Notes: generated by a model from the letters alone, not told the origin. DNA of 64,000 nt from Burkholderiaceae bacterium (GCA_024235855.1 JACKLN010000001.1:124001-188000); one strand, 5' to 3'; positions 1 through 9,234 are shown, counted from the stretch's first letter. Program-made: numbers and translations.

Positions 1-891
1 CAGGCCGCGGAGACGATGCGCGAACAGTTGCAGGACGCCATCGAGTCCTTGCCCGACGGCTTTGCGTACTACGACGCCGACGACCGCCTCGTGCTCTGCA
101 ACGAGCGCTACCGGACGATCTACCGCGAATCCGCTCCGGCGATCCACCCCGGCGCGGCCTTCATCGACGTGCTGCGCTACGGGCTGGCCCATGGCCAGTA
201 CCCGCAGGCCGCCGGCCGCGAGGAAGCCTGGCTGGCGGAGCGCGTGCAGGCGCACCGGGAACCCGGCCCACCCGTGCTCCAGGAGCTGCCGGGCAACCGC
301 TGGCTGCGCATCGACGAGCGCCGCACGCGCAGTGGCGGCGTGGCCGGCGTGCGCGCCGACGTGACCGCACTCGTGCGGCGCGAACAAACGCTGGCCGCGC
401 TGAACCGGCAGCTCGACCATGCCAATGCCCGCCTGTCCGAGCTGCTGGGGCAGGACCCCGACACCGGGGCCGCCAGTGCGGCGGCGCTGGAGCAGGCGCT
501 GACGCGCGAATGGGCCCGGTCCCGCCGGCATGGCACGCCGCTGGCCCTGCTGCGTGTGCACGTCGAAGCAGCCGGAGGCGAGGCCGATGGTGACGCGCCG
601 ATGCAGGCGCTGGCACGGCACCTGGCGGGCTGTGCGCGTCGCCCGGGCGACCTGCTGGCCAGGACGGCACCCCGCGGCTTTGCGCTGCTGTTGCCGCACA
701 CCGGCACGGCCGCGCTCGCGGCCCTGGTGCAGCGCTGCAGCGAGGGCTGCCGGCAGGTGGCCGCGGGGTGGACGGTGCACGTGGGCGCCGCCGCCAGCGA
801 CGAGTCCCCGGTGCCCGATTCGCCCGACGACCTTCAGGCGCGGGCCGTACCGGGACGCTCCTCGGCGGCCAGCAACCGCGCCGCCGCGTGA
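1..891 (+). CDS. PAS-domain protein with degenerate GGDEF tail (5' partial)
   Basis: The reading frame is open at base 1, so the gene starts upstream of the window; the first internal ATG is at 16. Residues of roughly the first 125 codons form a PAS-type sensor fold (ESLPDGFAYYDADDRLVLCN is a typical PAS opening). A short coiled linker (QTLAALNRQLDHANARL) follows. The C-terminal 140 residues resemble a GGDEF fold, but where GGDEF is expected there is ARTAPRGFALLLP, so the Gly-Gly-Asp/Glu-Glu-Phe active site is missing. I infer a sensor or regulator without diguanylate cyclase activity. It overlaps the next gene by 4 bp (GTGA), so the two are probably cotranslated. What it senses cannot be told. 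Confidence 0.7.
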   Translation, partial: QAAETMREQLQDAIESLPDGFAYYDADDRLVLCNERYRTIYRESAPAIHPGAAFIDVLRYGLAHGQYPQAAGREEAWLAERVQAHREPGPPVLQELPGNRWLRIDERRTRSGGVAGVRADVTALVRREQTLAALNRQLDHANARLSELLGQDPDTGAASAAALEQALTREWARSRRHGTPLALLRVHVEAAGGEADGDAPMQALARHLAGCARRPGDLLARTAPRGFALLLPHTGTAALAALVQRCSEGCRQVAAGWTVHVGAAASDESPVPDSPDDLQARAVPGRSSAASNRAAA

Positions 892-1577
892 CGGCCGGCG
901 CGCTGATCCTGGCGGCCGGGCGTGGCGAGCGGCTGCGGCCCCACACCGACCACTGCCCCAAGCCACTGCTGGCGGTGCGTGGCCAGCCATTGATCGCCTG
1001 GCACCTGCAGGCCCTGGCGGCAGCCGGCGTGCGCGACGTGGTGATCAACACCGCCTGGCTGGAGGAGCAGTTTCCCGCTGCGCTGGGCGATGGCGCACGC
1101 TGGGGCCTGCGCCTGCACTACTCGATGGAGGGACGCGACCACGGCGGTGCGCTGGAGACCGCCGGCGGCATCGCCAAGGCGCTGCCGTTGCTCGACGAGG
1201 TGTTCTGGGTCGTCTCCGGCGACGTGTTCCTGCCCGGCTTCCCCTTCACCGGCCGGCTGCCGGACGACCGCGACTGCCACCTGTGGATGGTGCCCAACGC
1301 GCCGCACCACCCGGGCGGTGACTTCGGCCTCGCGGCCGACGGCCGGCTGGTGGCCGGCGGCGACGGCCCGCGCCTGACCTGGGCCAGCGTGGGTCTCTTC
1401 CGCCGTACGCTGTTCGCCGACATTGCGCCGGGCACACGCCTGCCGCTGCGCCCCGTGCTGGACCGCGCCATCGCCGCCGGGCGCGCCGGCGGTGAGCGCT
1501 GGGCCGGCGACTGGACCGACGTGGGCACCCCCGAGCGCTGGGCGGCGCTCGACGCCGGCCCGACCGGCGGCGCCTGA
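888..1577 (+). CDS. murU: MurU-like sugar-1-phosphate nucleotidyltransferase
   Basis: 229 aa if read from the GTG at 888, which overlaps the preceding stop codon (GTGA). The N-terminus has the nucleotidyltransferase signature LAAGRGERLRP (residues 8-18) followed by PKP (24-26), which binds the NTP phosphates and metal; VSGDVF carries the catalytic metal-binding Asp, and DWTDVGTPERW near the C-terminus is typical of the family. Length and sequence fit MurU, N-acetylmuramate-1-phosphate uridylyltransferase of the cell-wall recycling route that bypasses de novo UDP-MurNAc synthesis. The usual partner kinase AmgK is not adjacent; the neighbour is a PAS protein instead. A related mannose-1-phosphate guanylyltransferase-like role cannot be excluded. 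Confidence 0.8.
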   Translation: MTAGALILAAGRGERLRPHTDHCPKPLLAVRGQPLIAWHLQALAAAGVRDVVINTAWLEEQFPAALGDGARWGLRLHYSMEGRDHGGALETAGGIAKALPLLDEVFWVVSGDVFLPGFPFTGRLPDDRDCHLWMVPNAPHHPGGDFGLAADGRLVAGGDGPRLTWASVGLFRRTLFADIAPGTRLPLRPVLDRAIAAGRAGGERWAGDWTDVGTPERWAALDAGPTGGA

Positions 1578-2912
1578 TCAGGCCGCCGGCACTGCCTCGG
1601 CCACCGGCACGCGCACGCGGTGCGCCGGCAGCAGGATGCGGAAACAGGTGCCGCGGCCGGGCTCGCTGTCCACCTCCAGCTCGCCGCCGTGGCGCTGCAC
1701 CACGTGCTTGACGATGGCCAGGCCCAGTCCGGTGCCACCGGTCTCGCGCGAGCGGCTGGGGTCCACGCGGTAGAAGCGCTCGGTCAGGCGCGGCAGGTGT
1801 TCGCGGGCGATGCCTGGGCCGTCGTCGGCCACGCTGAGTTCACCGCGGCCGTCGTCGCGCTGCCGCCAACCCACGCGGACGGTGCAGCCCTCGGGCGTGT
1901 GGCGCAGCGCGTTGCTCACCAGGTTCCAGCCGGCGCTGTGCAGCTCCGTGGCGTTGCCGCCGATCTCGGCACCATCGCCTTCGACGACCTCGAGCCGATG
2001 GCGGCCCTGATCCAGTGCCTGGGCATCGTTGTGCATCTGCCGCAGCCAGGTCGCCACCGGTAGCCAGCGGTCCAGCGCCGGCCGCGGCGCCCCCTCGATC
2101 TGCGCCAGCGTGAGCAGGTCGCTCACCAGCGACTGCATGCGCGTGGTCTGCTGCTGCATCAGCCGCAGCGCGTGGTCACGTTCACGGGCCACCAGCGGCA
2201 GCGTCTGCAGCGTCTCCACGAAGCCGCCGAGCACGGTCAGCGGGCTGCGCATCTCGTGCGACACGTTGGCCACGAAGTCGCGCCGCATGGCGTCGGCCCG
2301 TTCGCGCTCGGTCACGTCCTGCGTGATCAGTAGGGTCTGGCCGTCGCCGGTGGGCCTAGCCTGCAGTTGCAGCTGCGTACGTCCGTCCGGCGCGGGCACG
2401 ACGGCGGCGGGCCGCGGGTCAGGCTGCTTGAGATAGGCCACCACCGCCGGCACACGCACCAGGTGGGTCAGGCGCTGGCCGCTGTCCCGCGCCGGGTCGA
2501 GCCCCAGGTGGGCCGCCGCCATGGCGTTGAACCAGCGGATCTCGCCGTCGCCCCCGAGCAGCAGCACGCCATTGGGCGAGGCGTCGATGGCGGTGACGAA
2601 CTGCAGCCGCCGCCGAGCCTCGGCCTGGGTCTCATCGCGCGCGCGCCGCAGTGCGCGGTCCACACGGGCCGCCAGCTCGTCCCAGGGGCCGGGCAGGGCC
2701 ACGGGTGGCGGCCCCTCGGGGTCACGGGTCCAGGCGGTGACGCGGGCCAGCGCCTGGGCGTCGGCCACGCACCAGGCCAACGCGGCCACGGCGACGCCCA
2801 GCGCGGCGCCAGCGGCGGCCAGCCCGAACAGGACGCCGGCCAGCCCGCCCAGCGCGGCACCGGCCGCCATCGCCAGCGCCAGCGCGCCGGCGCGTGGCCA
2901 GGCGGGGTTCAC
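1578..2912 (-). CDS. phoR: Phosphate regulon sensor histidine kinase PhoR
   Basis: 444 aa, GTG start. Two hydrophobic stretches (about residues 9-33 and 34-50) form the short membrane hairpin typical of PhoR, with no large periplasmic domain. A PAS domain lies near residues 105-200, then HisKA with the phospho-acceptor His219 (SHEMRSPL), and a HATPase domain with N-box NLVSNALRH (330-338), G1 DDGPGI (363-368) and G2 GTGLGLA (393-399). It is the last gene of the pst-pho operon, directly after phoB. It autophosphorylates and transfers to PhoB when PstSCAB/PhoU report phosphate starvation. Its stop codon abuts that of murU (TGATCA at 1575-1580), with no room for a terminator. Confidence 0.95.
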   Translation of the reverse strand: MNPAWPRAGALALAMAAGAALGGLAGVLFGLAAAGAALGVAVAALAWCVADAQALARVTAWTRDPEGPPPVALPGPWDELAARVDRALRRARDETQAEARRRLQFVTAIDASPNGVLLLGGDGEIRWFNAMAAAHLGLDPARDSGQRLTHLVRVPAVVAYLKQPDPRPAAVVPAPDGRTQLQLQARPTGDGQTLLITQDVTERERADAMRRDFVANVSHEMRSPLTVLGGFVETLQTLPLVARERDHALRLMQQQTTRMQSLVSDLLTLAQIEGAPRPALDRWLPVATWLRQMHNDAQALDQGRHRLEVVEGDGAEIGGNATELHSAGWNLVSNALRHTPEGCTVRVGWRQRDDGRGELSVADDGPGIAREHLPRLTERFYRVDPSRSRETGGTGLGLAIVKHVVQRHGGELEVDSEPGRGTCFRILLPAHRVRVPVAEAVPAA

Positions 2913-2970
2913 TGCAGGACCTTCGCCCTTGAAGGGCTCCGGTATGAGCGCTTGGGGCGGCCCGGCGCGC

Positions 2971-3684
2971 TCATGTCACAGGCAGTTCCGTCGGCCGCGT
3001 CAGCCGGTAGCCCGCGCCGCGCACGGTCTCGATCAGCGCCGCGCAACCGGCCGGCTGCAACGCCTCGCGCAGGCGCTTGATGTGCACGTCCACCGTGCGC
3101 TCCTCGATGAAGACGTGGTCACCCCAGACGCGGTCGAGCATCTGCGCGCGGCTGTGCACGCGCTCCGGGTGCGTCATCAGGAAGTGCAGCAGGCGGAACT
3201 CGGTGGGGCCGATCTTCAGCTCGCAGCGCTGCCCGTCCACCAGGCCGGTGACGCGGCGCGTGGCCGGGTCCAGCTTCAGGCCGCCGATCTCCACCGCCGC
3301 GTCCAGCGCCTCGGGCGCGCGGCGGCGCAGCACAGCGCGGATGCGCGCCATCAGCTCGCTGGGCGAGAACGGCTTGGCGAGGTAGTCGTCGGCACCGCCG
3401 TCCAGCCCGGACACGCGGTCGGCCTCCTCGCCGCGGGCGGTGAGCATGATCACCGGCAGCTCGCGCGTGCGCGCCTGCGAGCGCCAGCGCTTGAGCAGCG
3501 CCAGCCCGCTGGTGCCGGGCAGCATCCAGTCCAGCAGCACCAGGTCGGGCAGCACGCGGTCCACCGCCGCGGCAGCGTTGTCACCATCGGCGGCCAAGGC
3601 CACCTCGAAACCGGCGTGGCGCAGGTGCAGCGCCACCAGTTCGGCGATCGCGGGTTCGTCTTCGACGACGAGGACTCGGCTCAT
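2971..3684 (-). CDS. phoB: Phosphate regulon response regulator PhoB
   Basis: 237 aa from the ATG at 3684. The receiver domain has the acidic pair E8/D9, phospho-acceptor D52 (VLLDWMLPG), T82 and K104 (AKPF). A winged-helix OmpR-type DNA-binding domain follows from about residue 135 to the end, with the usual recognition region RTVDVHIKRLREAL. The reading frame stays open far upstream, but the family length and the preceding phoU gene support the chosen start. It activates genes with Pho boxes under phosphate limitation; three such sites are in this window (9206-9234, 10011-10028, 12336-12353). It lies between phoU and phoR in one operon. Confidence 0.95.
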   Translation of the reverse strand: MSRVLVVEDEPAIAELVALHLRHAGFEVALAADGDNAAAAVDRVLPDLVLLDWMLPGTSGLALLKRWRSQARTRELPVIMLTARGEEADRVSGLDGGADDYLAKPFSPSELMARIRAVLRRRAPEALDAAVEIGGLKLDPATRRVTGLVDGQRCELKIGPTEFRLLHFLMTHPERVHSRAQMLDRVWGDHVFIEERTVDVHIKRLREALQPAGCAALIETVRGAGYRLTRPTELPVT

Positions 3685-3698
3685 CGGGATTCCTGTGT

Positions 3699-4406
3699 TC
3701 AGCGGACGACGTGCTCGACCTGCGCCACGGTGGCGTGGCGGACGTCGGCGCCCTTGACGATGTAGATGGTGGCTTCGGCCAGGTTCTTGGCATGGTCGCC
3801 CACGCGCTCGATGGCCTTGGCGACGAAGACGAGGTCGATCGACGCGGAGATCGTGCGCGGGTCTTCCATCATGTAGGTCACCAGCTTGCGCATCAGGCCG
3901 TCGAACTCCTGGTCGATCTGGTTGTCCTGCTCCAATACCGACAGCGCCTGTTCCGCATCCAGGCGCGCGAAGGCGTCGAGCGACTTGCGCAGCGCGGCCG
4001 AGGCCAGCTCGGCCTCGTAGCCCAGGTCGCCCACCGGCACGCGCAGGCGCGACGACACGCCGGCGCCCACCAGGCGCTGCACGGTGCGCGCGATGCGCGC
4101 CGCCTCGTCGCCCACGCGCTCGAGGTTGGCGATGGTCTTGGAGATGGCGATCAGCAGCCGCAGGTCCACGGCGGCCGGCTGGCGCATCGCGATGATGCGC
4201 TGCAGGTCGCCGTCGATGTCGACCTCCATCTGGTTGAGCTTCTCCTCCTGGCGCAGCACCTGGGTGGCGGTCTCCGCGCTGAAGTGCGTCAGCGCATACA
4301 TGGCCTGCGCCACCTGGGCCTCGGCCAGGCCGCCCATCTCCAGCACGCGGGTGGAGACGTTGCGCAGCTCGGCGTCGAACTGGCTGGAGATGTGCTTGTC
4401 CGGCAT
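3699..4406 (-). CDS. phoU: Phosphate transport system regulator PhoU
   Basis: 235 aa, the normal PhoU length. It shows the two repeated three-helix PhoU domains with conserved metal-binding motifs, for example VGDEAARIA in the first half and VFVAKAIERVGDHAKNLAE in the second. PhoU links the PstSCAB transporter to PhoR and keeps the Pho regulon off when phosphate is plentiful; it acts in the cytoplasm at the membrane. It sits 18 bp after pstB and 14 bp before phoB. Confidence 0.95.
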   Translation of the reverse strand: MPDKHISSQFDAELRNVSTRVLEMGGLAEAQVAQAMYALTHFSAETATQVLRQEEKLNQMEVDIDGDLQRIIAMRQPAAVDLRLLIAISKTIANLERVGDEAARIARTVQRLVGAGVSSRLRVPVGDLGYEAELASAALRKSLDAFARLDAEQALSVLEQDNQIDQEFDGLMRKLVTYMMEDPRTISASIDLVFVAKAIERVGDHAKNLAEATIYIVKGADVRHATVAQVEHVVR

Positions 4407-4424
4407 GGGGTGGTTCCTTGCGGA

Positions 4425-5267
4425 TCAGCCGTAGCGGCCGGTGACGTAGTCCTCGGTGCGGCGTTCGCGCGGGTTCATGAAGATCTGCGACGTGGCACCG
4501 ATCTCGACGAGGTGGCCGAGGTGGAAGAAGGCGGTGCGGTCGGCCACGCGGCCGGCCTGCTGCATGTTGTGGGTGACGATGACGATGGTGTAGTTGCGCT
4601 TGAGCTCGGTGATCAGGTCCTCGATGATCCCGGTGGCGATGGGGTCGAGCGCCGAGCACGGCTCGTCCATCAGGATCACGTCCGGGCTCACCGCAATGGC
4701 GCGCGCGATGCACAGCCGCTGCTGCTGGCCGCCCGACAGCCCGGTGCCCGGCGCATCCAGCCGGTCCTTGACCTCGTCCCACAGGCCGGCCTTGCGCAGG
4801 CTGGACTCGACGATCTGCTCCAGGTCGCTGCGGTGGCTGGCCAGGCCATGCAGGCGCGGGCCGTAGGCCACGTTCTCGAAGATCGACTTCGGGAACGGGT
4901 TGGGCTTCTGGAACACCATGCCCACCTGCGCGCGCAGCAGCACCACGTCGAGGTTGCGGTCGTGGATGTCGCGGCCGTCGAGCGTGATCTTCCCGGTCAC
5001 GCGTGCACTGGCCACCGTGTCGTTCATGCGGTTGAAGCAGCGCAGGAAGGTGGACTTGCCGCAGCCCGACGGGCCGATGAAGGCGATGACCACGTTGCTG
5101 ACGATGTCCATCGAGACACCGTGCAGCGCCTCCTTGTCGCCGTAGAAGACGCGCACGTCTTCGGCCTTCAGCTTGACGCTGCCGGCGGCCGTGGCTGCCT
5201 CACTGCGGGCCACCGAGACCATGGACGGCATCGTGGTCGCCCCTGCTGTCGTTCCGACGGAACTCAT
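4425..5267 (-). CDS. pstB: Phosphate ABC transporter ATP-binding protein PstB
   Basis: 280 aa from the ATG at 5267, which overlaps the pstA stop by one base (TGATG). Walker A is GPSGCGKST (residues 65-73), the PstB-typical Q-loop is MVFQKPNPFP, the ABC signature LSGGQ is at 177-181 and Walker B VILMDEP at 197-203. The first 30 or so residues are a low-complexity extension ahead of the ATPase core (MSSVGTTAGATT...), longer than in E. coli PstB. It energises high-affinity phosphate import with PstA/PstC. Confidence 0.95.
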   Translation of the reverse strand: MSSVGTTAGATTMPSMVSVARSEAATAAGSVKLKAEDVRVFYGDKEALHGVSMDIVSNVVIAFIGPSGCGKSTFLRCFNRMNDTVASARVTGKITLDGRDIHDRNLDVVLLRAQVGMVFQKPNPFPKSIFENVAYGPRLHGLASHRSDLEQIVESSLRKAGLWDEVKDRLDAPGTGLSGGQQQRLCIARAIAVSPDVILMDEPCSALDPIATGIIEDLITELKRNYTIVIVTHNMQQAGRVADRTAFFHLGHLVEIGATSQIFMNPRERRTEDYVTGRYG

Positions 5268-6622
5268 CACCACCTCACTTCGAATCGTTTGCGCAGCCAG
5301 ATGGCCAGCGAATTGAGGGTCAGCATCAGCGCCAGCAGCACGATGATGGCCGCCGAGGTGCGCCCCTCGAAGAAGTTGCGCAGCTCGTTGCCCTGCCACA
5401 GGTAGATCTGCACCGGCAGCGCGGTGGACTGGTCGAACGGCGTGGCCGGCACGCTGGCGACGAAGGCGCTCATGCCGATCAGCAGCAGCGGCGCGGTCTC
5501 GCCCAGGGCCTGCGCCACGCCGAGGATGGTGGCCGTCAGGATGCCCGGCAACGCCAGCGGCAGCACGTGGTCGGTGATGGCCTGCACCTTCGACGCCCCG
5601 ATGCCCAGCGCCGCCTCGCGGATCGACGGCGGAATGGCCTTGAGCGTAGCGCGGGTGGCGATGATCACCGTGGGCAGCGTCATCAGCGTGAGCACCAGGC
5701 CACCGACGATGGGTGCCGACAGCGGCAGCTTGAACCACAGGATGAACACCGCCGCACCCAACAGACCGAAGACGATGGACGGCACCGCGGCCAGGTTGTT
5801 GATGTTGACCTCGATGAGGTCGGTGAGCCGGTTCTTCGGCGCGAATTCCTCGAGGTAGATCGCCGAGGCCACGCCGATGGGCACGGCCAGCAGGATCACC
5901 AGCATCATCATCATCAGCGAACCCATGAAGGCGCCGGCCAGGCCGGCCGAGGCCAGTGAACTGCGCGAGTCCACGTTCATGAAGATCGCGGTGCTGAACT
6001 GGTTCCGGATCACGCCGCTGGCGTGCAGCTGGTCGGCCCAGGCGCGCGTACGGGCACTGAGCTGCTGCTGCGCGTCGGGCAGGCTGCGGTCGATGTTGCC
6101 CTTCAGCCAGACGTCGACGTTGGCGTCGGCCAGCAGTTCCAGCTTCAGGGTCTTGCCGACGATGGACGGGTCGGCCTCGACCCTGTCGCGCAGCGCGAAG
6201 CGCTCGCCGCTGGTGACCAGGCGCAGCGCGTCGCGCGGGTGTTCGGCCGTCTCGGGCAGCACCTTGGCCAGCGCGTTCAGGATCAGCTGGTTGAAGTCGA
6301 TGAAGCCCAGCTCGGTCTGCCAGGCCTGCAGGCGCTGCTGGTAGGCCGCCGGCGTCTCGGCCGGCTCGGGCACCGGCTTCGGGCCGATGCCGACCACGTC
6401 GGGCGAGAACTCGACGTCCATCACGAACGTGGCCTGCCAGAAGGCCGGCAGGCCCTTGCCCAGGATGGTGACGAACAGCAGCGCCACCAGGGCCAGCGAT
6501 GCGGCCACGGCCGCCAGGCCGATGGCCCGGAAGCGCGCTTCCTTGCGCTTGCGGCCCTTCAGCGACGACTCCACACGCTGCTGCACGGCCGCGTAGCCGG
6601 CGGTCTTCGTGAGCTCACTCAT
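5267..6622 (-). CDS. pstA: Phosphate ABC transporter permease PstA (long form)
   Basis: 451 aa, well above the roughly 300 aa of E. coli PstA. A cytoplasmic N-terminus and one membrane helix (about 33-54) are followed by a soluble, presumably periplasmic region of about 170 residues (56-225), then the conserved permease core with at least five helices from residue 228. The EAA-type loop REAALGIGASKVQAITDHVL contacts PstB. The insertion corresponds to the long PstA type carrying a DUF3333-like region. The gene is intact, unlike its neighbour pstC. It overlaps pstB by one base and pstC by 8 bases. Confidence 0.93.
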   Translation of the reverse strand: MSELTKTAGYAAVQQRVESSLKGRKRKEARFRAIGLAAVAASLALVALLFVTILGKGLPAFWQATFVMDVEFSPDVVGIGPKPVPEPAETPAAYQQRLQAWQTELGFIDFNQLILNALAKVLPETAEHPRDALRLVTSGERFALRDRVEADPSIVGKTLKLELLADANVDVWLKGNIDRSLPDAQQQLSARTRAWADQLHASGVIRNQFSTAIFMNVDSRSSLASAGLAGAFMGSLMMMMLVILLAVPIGVASAIYLEEFAPKNRLTDLIEVNINNLAAVPSIVFGLLGAAVFILWFKLPLSAPIVGGLVLTLMTLPTVIIATRATLKAIPPSIREAALGIGASKVQAITDHVLPLALPGILTATILGVAQALGETAPLLLIGMSAFVASVPATPFDQSTALPVQIYLWQGNELRNFFEGRTSAAIIVLLALMLTLNSLAIWLRKRFEVRW

Positions 6623-7994
6623 ACTGTTCCCGGTACTTGCGCACGACCACCAGCGCCACGACGTTGAGCACCAGCGTCATCACGAAGAGCGTCAGGCCCA
6701 GTGCAAAGGCCACCAGCGACTGCGCGCTGGCGAAGTCCTGGTCGCCGGTGAGCTGGTTGACGATGGAGACGGTGACCGTGGACACCGCCTCGAAGGGGTT
6801 GGCCGTGAGCACCGGCGCGTTGCCGGCGGCCAGCACGACGATCATGGTCTCGCCGATCGCGCGGCTGACGGCCAGCAGGATGGCGCCGACGATGCCCGGC
6901 AGCGCCGCTGGCAGCACCACCTTGGCCACCGTCTCCGAACGCGTGCCGCCCAGCGCCAGCGAACCGTCGCGCATGGCCTTGGGCACCTGGGTGATGATGT
7001 CGTCGGACAGCGACGAGATGAAGGGATGATCATGATCCCCATCACCACGCCGGCGGTCAGCGCCGACGTGGCGCGGATCTCCAGCCCCAGCAGCGTGCCC
7101 AGGCCGTTGAGGGAGGGGCCCACCGTGACCAGCGCGAAGAAGCCGTAGACGATGGTCGGGATGCCGGCCAGCACCTCGATCGCCGGCTTGACCCAGGCGC
7201 GCGTGGCGTGGGCGGCGTATTCCGACAGGTAGATGGCCGTCATCAGCCCCAGCGGCACGGCCACCCCCATCGCGATGCCGGCGATCATCAGCGTGCCGGC
7301 CATCAGCGGCAGCATGCCGAAGCCGGTCTGCGCCGCGCCGTCCACGGTCTGGAAACGCGGGTTCCAGACCGTGCCGAAGAAGAAGTCGGCCGGGCTGACG
7401 ATGCGGAAGAAGTTCAGCGCCTCGCCCAGCATCGACAGCACGATGCCCACGGTGGTGAGGATGGCCACCGCGGAGCAGGCGATCAGCGCCACCTGGACCG
7501 CACGCTCGACCTTGTTGCGCGCCCGCGTGGCCGGCGTGGTGCTGCGCCACGTCCAGGCCAGGCCGGCAGCGGCGGCGGTGGCCATGGCCGCGGCCACGAT
7601 CGCCTGGCCCGTGGCCTGCAGGCGCGCCAGGGTCTCGGCCGCAGCCTGCTCGAATCCCCTGCGCCTCGCCCATCAGCCCGAAGCCCGAGGCCAGGTTGGC
7701 GATGCGCTGCAGCAGCGCCTGACGCTGGAAGTCGTCCGTGGGCAGGTGTTCGGCGGGGATGCTGCCGAGCACCATGCCGTCGATCAGCGGGCCACCGACG
7801 GCACGCCAGATCACGTAGACCGCCGCGGCGGGCACGGCGGCACGCAGCACCGCCAGCAGGCCGTGATAGCCCGGCCGCGAGTGCATGCGCTCATCGAGTG
7901 CGGCACCGGCCACACGGCGGCTGCGCACGAGGCCGACCTGGTAGGCCAGCGCCACCAGCAACAGCAGCACGGCGGCGACCATCAGGGAGTTCAT
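6615..7994 (-). pseudogene. pstC: Phosphate ABC transporter permease PstC, two compensating frameshifts
   Basis: A clear PstC sequence is split over two frames. The start (MNSLMVAAVLLLLVALAYQV, membrane helix) runs to about 7660, where one extra base in the C-run 7656-7659 shifts the frame. The middle (KVERAVQVALIACSAVAIL... to GVVMGIMIIP) continues in a second frame to about 7025. There one base is missing at the G-run 7023-7025, and the first frame resumes (FISSLSDDIITQVPKAMRDG... to the end). The shifts cancel, and the corrected protein is about 459 aa, again a long form with an N-terminal extension. Either the consensus is wrong at these runs or pstC is broken; no in-frame substitution to a stop is seen. 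Confidence 0.88.
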
Positions 7995-8062
7995 GGGTCT
8001 GGCAGCGGGAAGATGCTCTTCAGGACACGACCGGGCGGTCGGATGGACACGCCGGTCGGCAG

Positions 8063-8079
8063 TCGGGGTCAGGCCCCGA
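8063..8079 (-). promoter_or_regulatory. Hairpin directly after pstS
   Basis: TCGGGG, a 5-base loop and CCCCGA form a perfect 6-bp stem immediately downstream of the pstS stop codon on the minus strand, within the 85-bp pstS-pstC gap. There is no U-tract, so it is not a classic terminator. A stem here would fit 3'-end stabilisation or partial attenuation, which lets the binding protein be made in excess over the membrane subunits, as is common in ABC importer operons. Function is inferred. Confidence 0.4.
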
Positions 8080-9117
8080 TCACAGGCTGGCGCGCGACTT
8101 GATCTTGGCCAGGATCTCGGCCCGCTCCTTGTTGTTCAGCGGGATCAGGCCGGCTTTCTCCAGCGGGCTGCCCATGCCGGAGACCTGCGGCGACAGGAAG
8201 TACTGCGCGTACTCGAGCAGGCCCGGGATCACGCCGACGTGCGCGTCCTTGATGTAGAAGAACAGCGGCCGCGAGACGGGGTACTTGCCCGACTCCACCG
8301 TCTCCAGGCTGGGGACACGCCACTGATCGTGGCGACCTGCAGGCGGTCCTTGTTCTGGTCGTAGAAGCTCAGGCCGAAGACGCCCACGGCGGTCTTCTGG
8401 GCGTCCAGGCGGGCCAGGGTCTCGGTGTAGTCGCCGGCCACCTCGATGATGCGGCCGTCGGTGCGGATGGCCTTGCAGAAGTTCTCGCCCTTCTTCTTGT
8501 CGGCCTTCATCATGGCCTTGACTTCGTCGAAGCTCTCGCAGCCGTGGATCACGGTCTTCTCTTCGTAGACCTCGCGCGTGCCATGGTTGCTGCCCGGGAT
8601 CACGAGCACGATCTCCTGGTCGGGCAGCGACTTGTCGATCTGCGACCACTTCGTGTACGGGTTGGCCACCATCTTGCCGCCCTGCGGCACTTCCTTGGCC
8701 GCGGCCAGGAAGATGTGGCGCGGCTCGAGGGCGAAGCTGCCACCGTCGCGCGCGCGACGCGAAGACGATGCCGTCGTAGCCGATCTTGACCTCGAGGATC
8801 TTGCTCACGCCGGCCTTGGCGCAGGCCTCGACCTCCGACGACTTGATCGGGCGCGAGGCGTTGGCGATGTCGATGGTGTTCTCGCCCACGCCCTGGCAGA
8901 ACTGGCGCAGGCCGCCCGACGAACCGCCGGAGCCGACCACCGGCGTCTTGAACTGGCTGAAGGAGCGGCCGAACTCCTCGGCCACGATGGAGGCGAACGG
9001 CAGCACGGTGGACGAGCCGGCGATCTGGATGGTGTCGCGCGCGGCCTGGGCCTGGGTGGCGCCGAACAGGCTGCCGGCAGCCACGGCCGCGGCGATCAGG
9101 GTGTGACGGAAGTTCAT
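8080..9117 (-). pseudogene. pstS: Phosphate-binding protein PstS, two compensating frameshifts
   Basis: From the ATG at 9117 the protein has a signal peptide (RHTLIAAAVAAGSLFGATQA, then QAA) and the PstS core IAGSSTVLPF and GSGGSSGGLRQF, which contacts phosphate. The frame slips by +1 near 8749-8757, in a GC-alternating stretch, and returns by -1 at the G-run 8311-8314. Between them the second frame reads NPYTKWSQIDKSLPDQEIVL and VIPGSNHGTREVYEEKTVIH; afterwards the first frame gives YPVSRPLFFYIKDAHVGVIP. The corrected length is 345 aa, normal for a periplasmic phosphate-binding protein. First gene of the operon, preceded by a strong Pho box. Whether the indels are real or consensus errors is open. 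Confidence 0.88.
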
Positions 9118-9201
9118 GGGTTCAGCTCCTGCAGATCGTGTGGTGGGCACCCGGCGTGATCCCGGGCGACAGGTCGGCATGCTGCCGATCGAATAAGAAG
9201 G

Positions 9202-9234
9202 TTTCGTGACAGCGGCGTGCCGGTTCCGTGACAG
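9202..9234 (-). promoter_or_regulatory. Pho box upstream of pstS
   Basis: On the minus strand two near-identical units CTGTCACGGAA and CTGTCACGAAA start exactly 22 bp apart (their complements GTGACAG lie at 9228-9234 and 9206-9212), with a weaker unit (CCGGCAC...) in the middle. The 11-bp phasing is that of PhoB-binding Pho boxes. The array is about 90 bp upstream of the pstS ATG and next to the stop codon of the extra response regulator, so it should drive pstSCAB-phoUBR. Confidence 0.8.

Noticed and set aside
7023..7660. Programmed ribosomal frameshifting in pstC
   Set aside because: Two opposite shifts at plain G/C runs, no slippery heptamer or pseudoknot, and many similar indels nearby make an indel cluster the better explanation.
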